Origin: Pseudomonadota bacterium
GTDB taxonomy: Bacteria > Pseudomonadota > Gammaproteobacteria > Steroidobacterales > Steroidobacteraceae
NCBI GenBank assembly: GCA_018241505.1
Contig: JAFEDS010000022.1
Coordinates: forward strand, 124,001 to 188,000
Direction: 5' to 3'
Length of the DNA stretch: 64,000 nt
The notes under the pieces were generated by a model, which was not told the DNA's origin, made no database searches, and saw only the letters and a list, made by a program, of their open reading frames with translations. Positions 63,314 through 64,000 of this stretch are shown here, one piece after another. The position numbers and the translations under genes are program-made. How positions within the stretch are numbered: position 1 is the first letter of the stretch; each line of letters starts with the position of its first letter.

Positions 63314-64000
63314 TGACTTCGCTCCTGTGCCGGCGAAATCGGCAAGAGAATAAAACTGTCGTGATAGATACGCTGAGTCGCCTTCCGGTAAGACTCGCGC
63401 GGCGCATACGCAACATTATCAACAAACGTCTGCGGATTGCGGTCGTAAAGCGGGAACCAACTGCTCTGAATCTGCACCATCAAGCGGTGCCCCGGCAGGA
63501 AGGTGTGATGGGCGTTGGGCATCCGTACCGAATAGTCGAGCGCAGCGCCGGCGCGGATGGGTTTGGCCATCTCCAGACTCTCGCGATACCGGCCGCGCAT
63601 GATGTCGGCAGACACCATCAACTGGTAACCGCCGAGCTGCGCGTTCTCCGGCACCTCATCAGGGTAGACGTCAATCAACTTCACAACCCAGTCCGCGTCG
63701 GTGCCCGTTGTCGAGGCTTTGAGGTGCGCTTCGACAGGACCCGCGATCACAACCGGCTCAGTCAACGGCTCGCTGACGTAGGTCAGTACATCGGGCCGTG
63801 AGCCAAACGGCCGTTGGTCGTCCACCAGCCAGCGATCCCAGGTAGTGTCCGCGTCATCGTTCGGAATGATCGGCTGGACGCGGTAAGGAACCGGCTTGGA
63901 CGGATCCGAAACATACTCATCGAAGCTGTTCTTTGCAGCGGAGGGGGTGAGGCCGAGCGCCTGTCCTTCGCGCAAATAGAGCTTGCGAGCCCCCGCACCC
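63310..64000 (-). CDS. CocE/NonD-family hydrolase, C-terminal part (runs off window end)
   Basis: The last about 229 codons are present; the catalytic alpha/beta-hydrolase half is outside the window. What remains is the C-terminal jelly-roll domain of X-Pro dipeptidyl-peptidase-like acylases: KLYLREGQAL, LTEPVVIAGPVEAHLKAST, DADWVVKLIDVYPDEV, GRYRESL, LPGHRLMVQIQSSWFPLYDRNPQ. The family includes cocaine esterase and glutaryl-7-ACA acylase, acting on esters or amides. Coupled to the PLP enzyme gene by a 4-bp overlap. Confidence 0.87.
   Translation of the reverse strand, partial: GAGARKLYLREGQALGLTPSAAKNSFDEYVSDPSKPVPYRVQPIIPNDDADTTWDRWLVDDQRPFGSRPDVLTYVSEPLTEPVVIAGPVEAHLKASTTGTDADWVVKLIDVYPDEVPENAQLGGYQLMVSADIMRGRYRESLEMAKPIRAGAALDYSVRMPNAHHTFLPGHRLMVQIQSSWFPLYDRNPQTFVDNVAYAPRESYRKATQRIYHDSFILLPISPAQERSH

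Overview
The window is 64 kb of high-GC, gene-dense bacterial chromosome. Gene content points to a polysaccharide-degrading, motile, aerobic gammaproteobacterium, probably near Steroidobacter/Nevskiales. Indicators are TonB-dependent receptors beside glycosidases, ECF sigma/FecR signalling, pqiABC, a flagellar switch gene with cheY and cheZ, and a CTGT-N8-ACAG SOS box. The taxon is inferred from gene content only. I see no rRNA, tRNA, CRISPR array, insertion sequence or prophage gene.

Layout. (1) 1-1841, minus strand: ECF sigma factor, FecR anti-sigma factor and the start of a TonB receptor with a signalling (STN) domain. (2) 1956-9213: secreted di-heme cytochrome, Tat-type amidase, DUF3089 hydrolase, DoxX-like membrane protein, 1-Cys peroxiredoxin, orphan OmpR-type response regulator and a GntR/FCD regulator. 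(3) 9269-18966: glycan-utilisation locus with GH127, a decayed DUF885 gene, a Tat-exported DUF6259-like glycosidase, a TonB receptor and GH27. Its two promoter regions share an operator-like motif pair. (4) 18941-22372: a 1.1-kDa-scale (about 1140 residue) P-loop NTPase with a long helical C-terminus, not recognised further. (5) 22738-24838: fliM-cheY-cheZ. (6) 24925-30628: acyltransferase-like membrane protein, S1/P1 nuclease, GST, VOC protein and a secreted (alpha/alpha)6 glycosidase-like protein. (7) 30739-33801, minus strand: pqiABC.

(8) 33904-53785 is the most striking part: 18 plus-strand genes in 19.9 kb with no gap larger than 5 nt and 15 of 17 junctions overlapping. It begins with carbon-oxidation genes (TPP enzyme of the pyruvate oxidase type, enolase-superfamily protein, an internally duplicated membrane protein, gluconate-dehydrogenase-subunit-3-like protein, GMC flavoprotein with a probable 3Fe-4S motif). 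It continues with all six alternative complex III subunits, a small membrane protein, a SCO copper chaperone and four caa3 oxidase subunits of the A2 type, and ends with a glycogen-debranching-type enzyme. The arrangement suggests one transcript for sugar or sugar-acid oxidation and the terminal respiratory chain that takes its electrons.

(9) 53791-64000: SDR oxidoreductase, small secreted protein, SOS-controlled DNA polymerase IV, a large secreted LamG-Fn3-propeller protein, glycine-zipper protein, MFS transporter, threonine-dehydratase-like PLP enzyme and the end of a CocE/NonD hydrolase. Several genes in the window appear to start with GTG or TTG.
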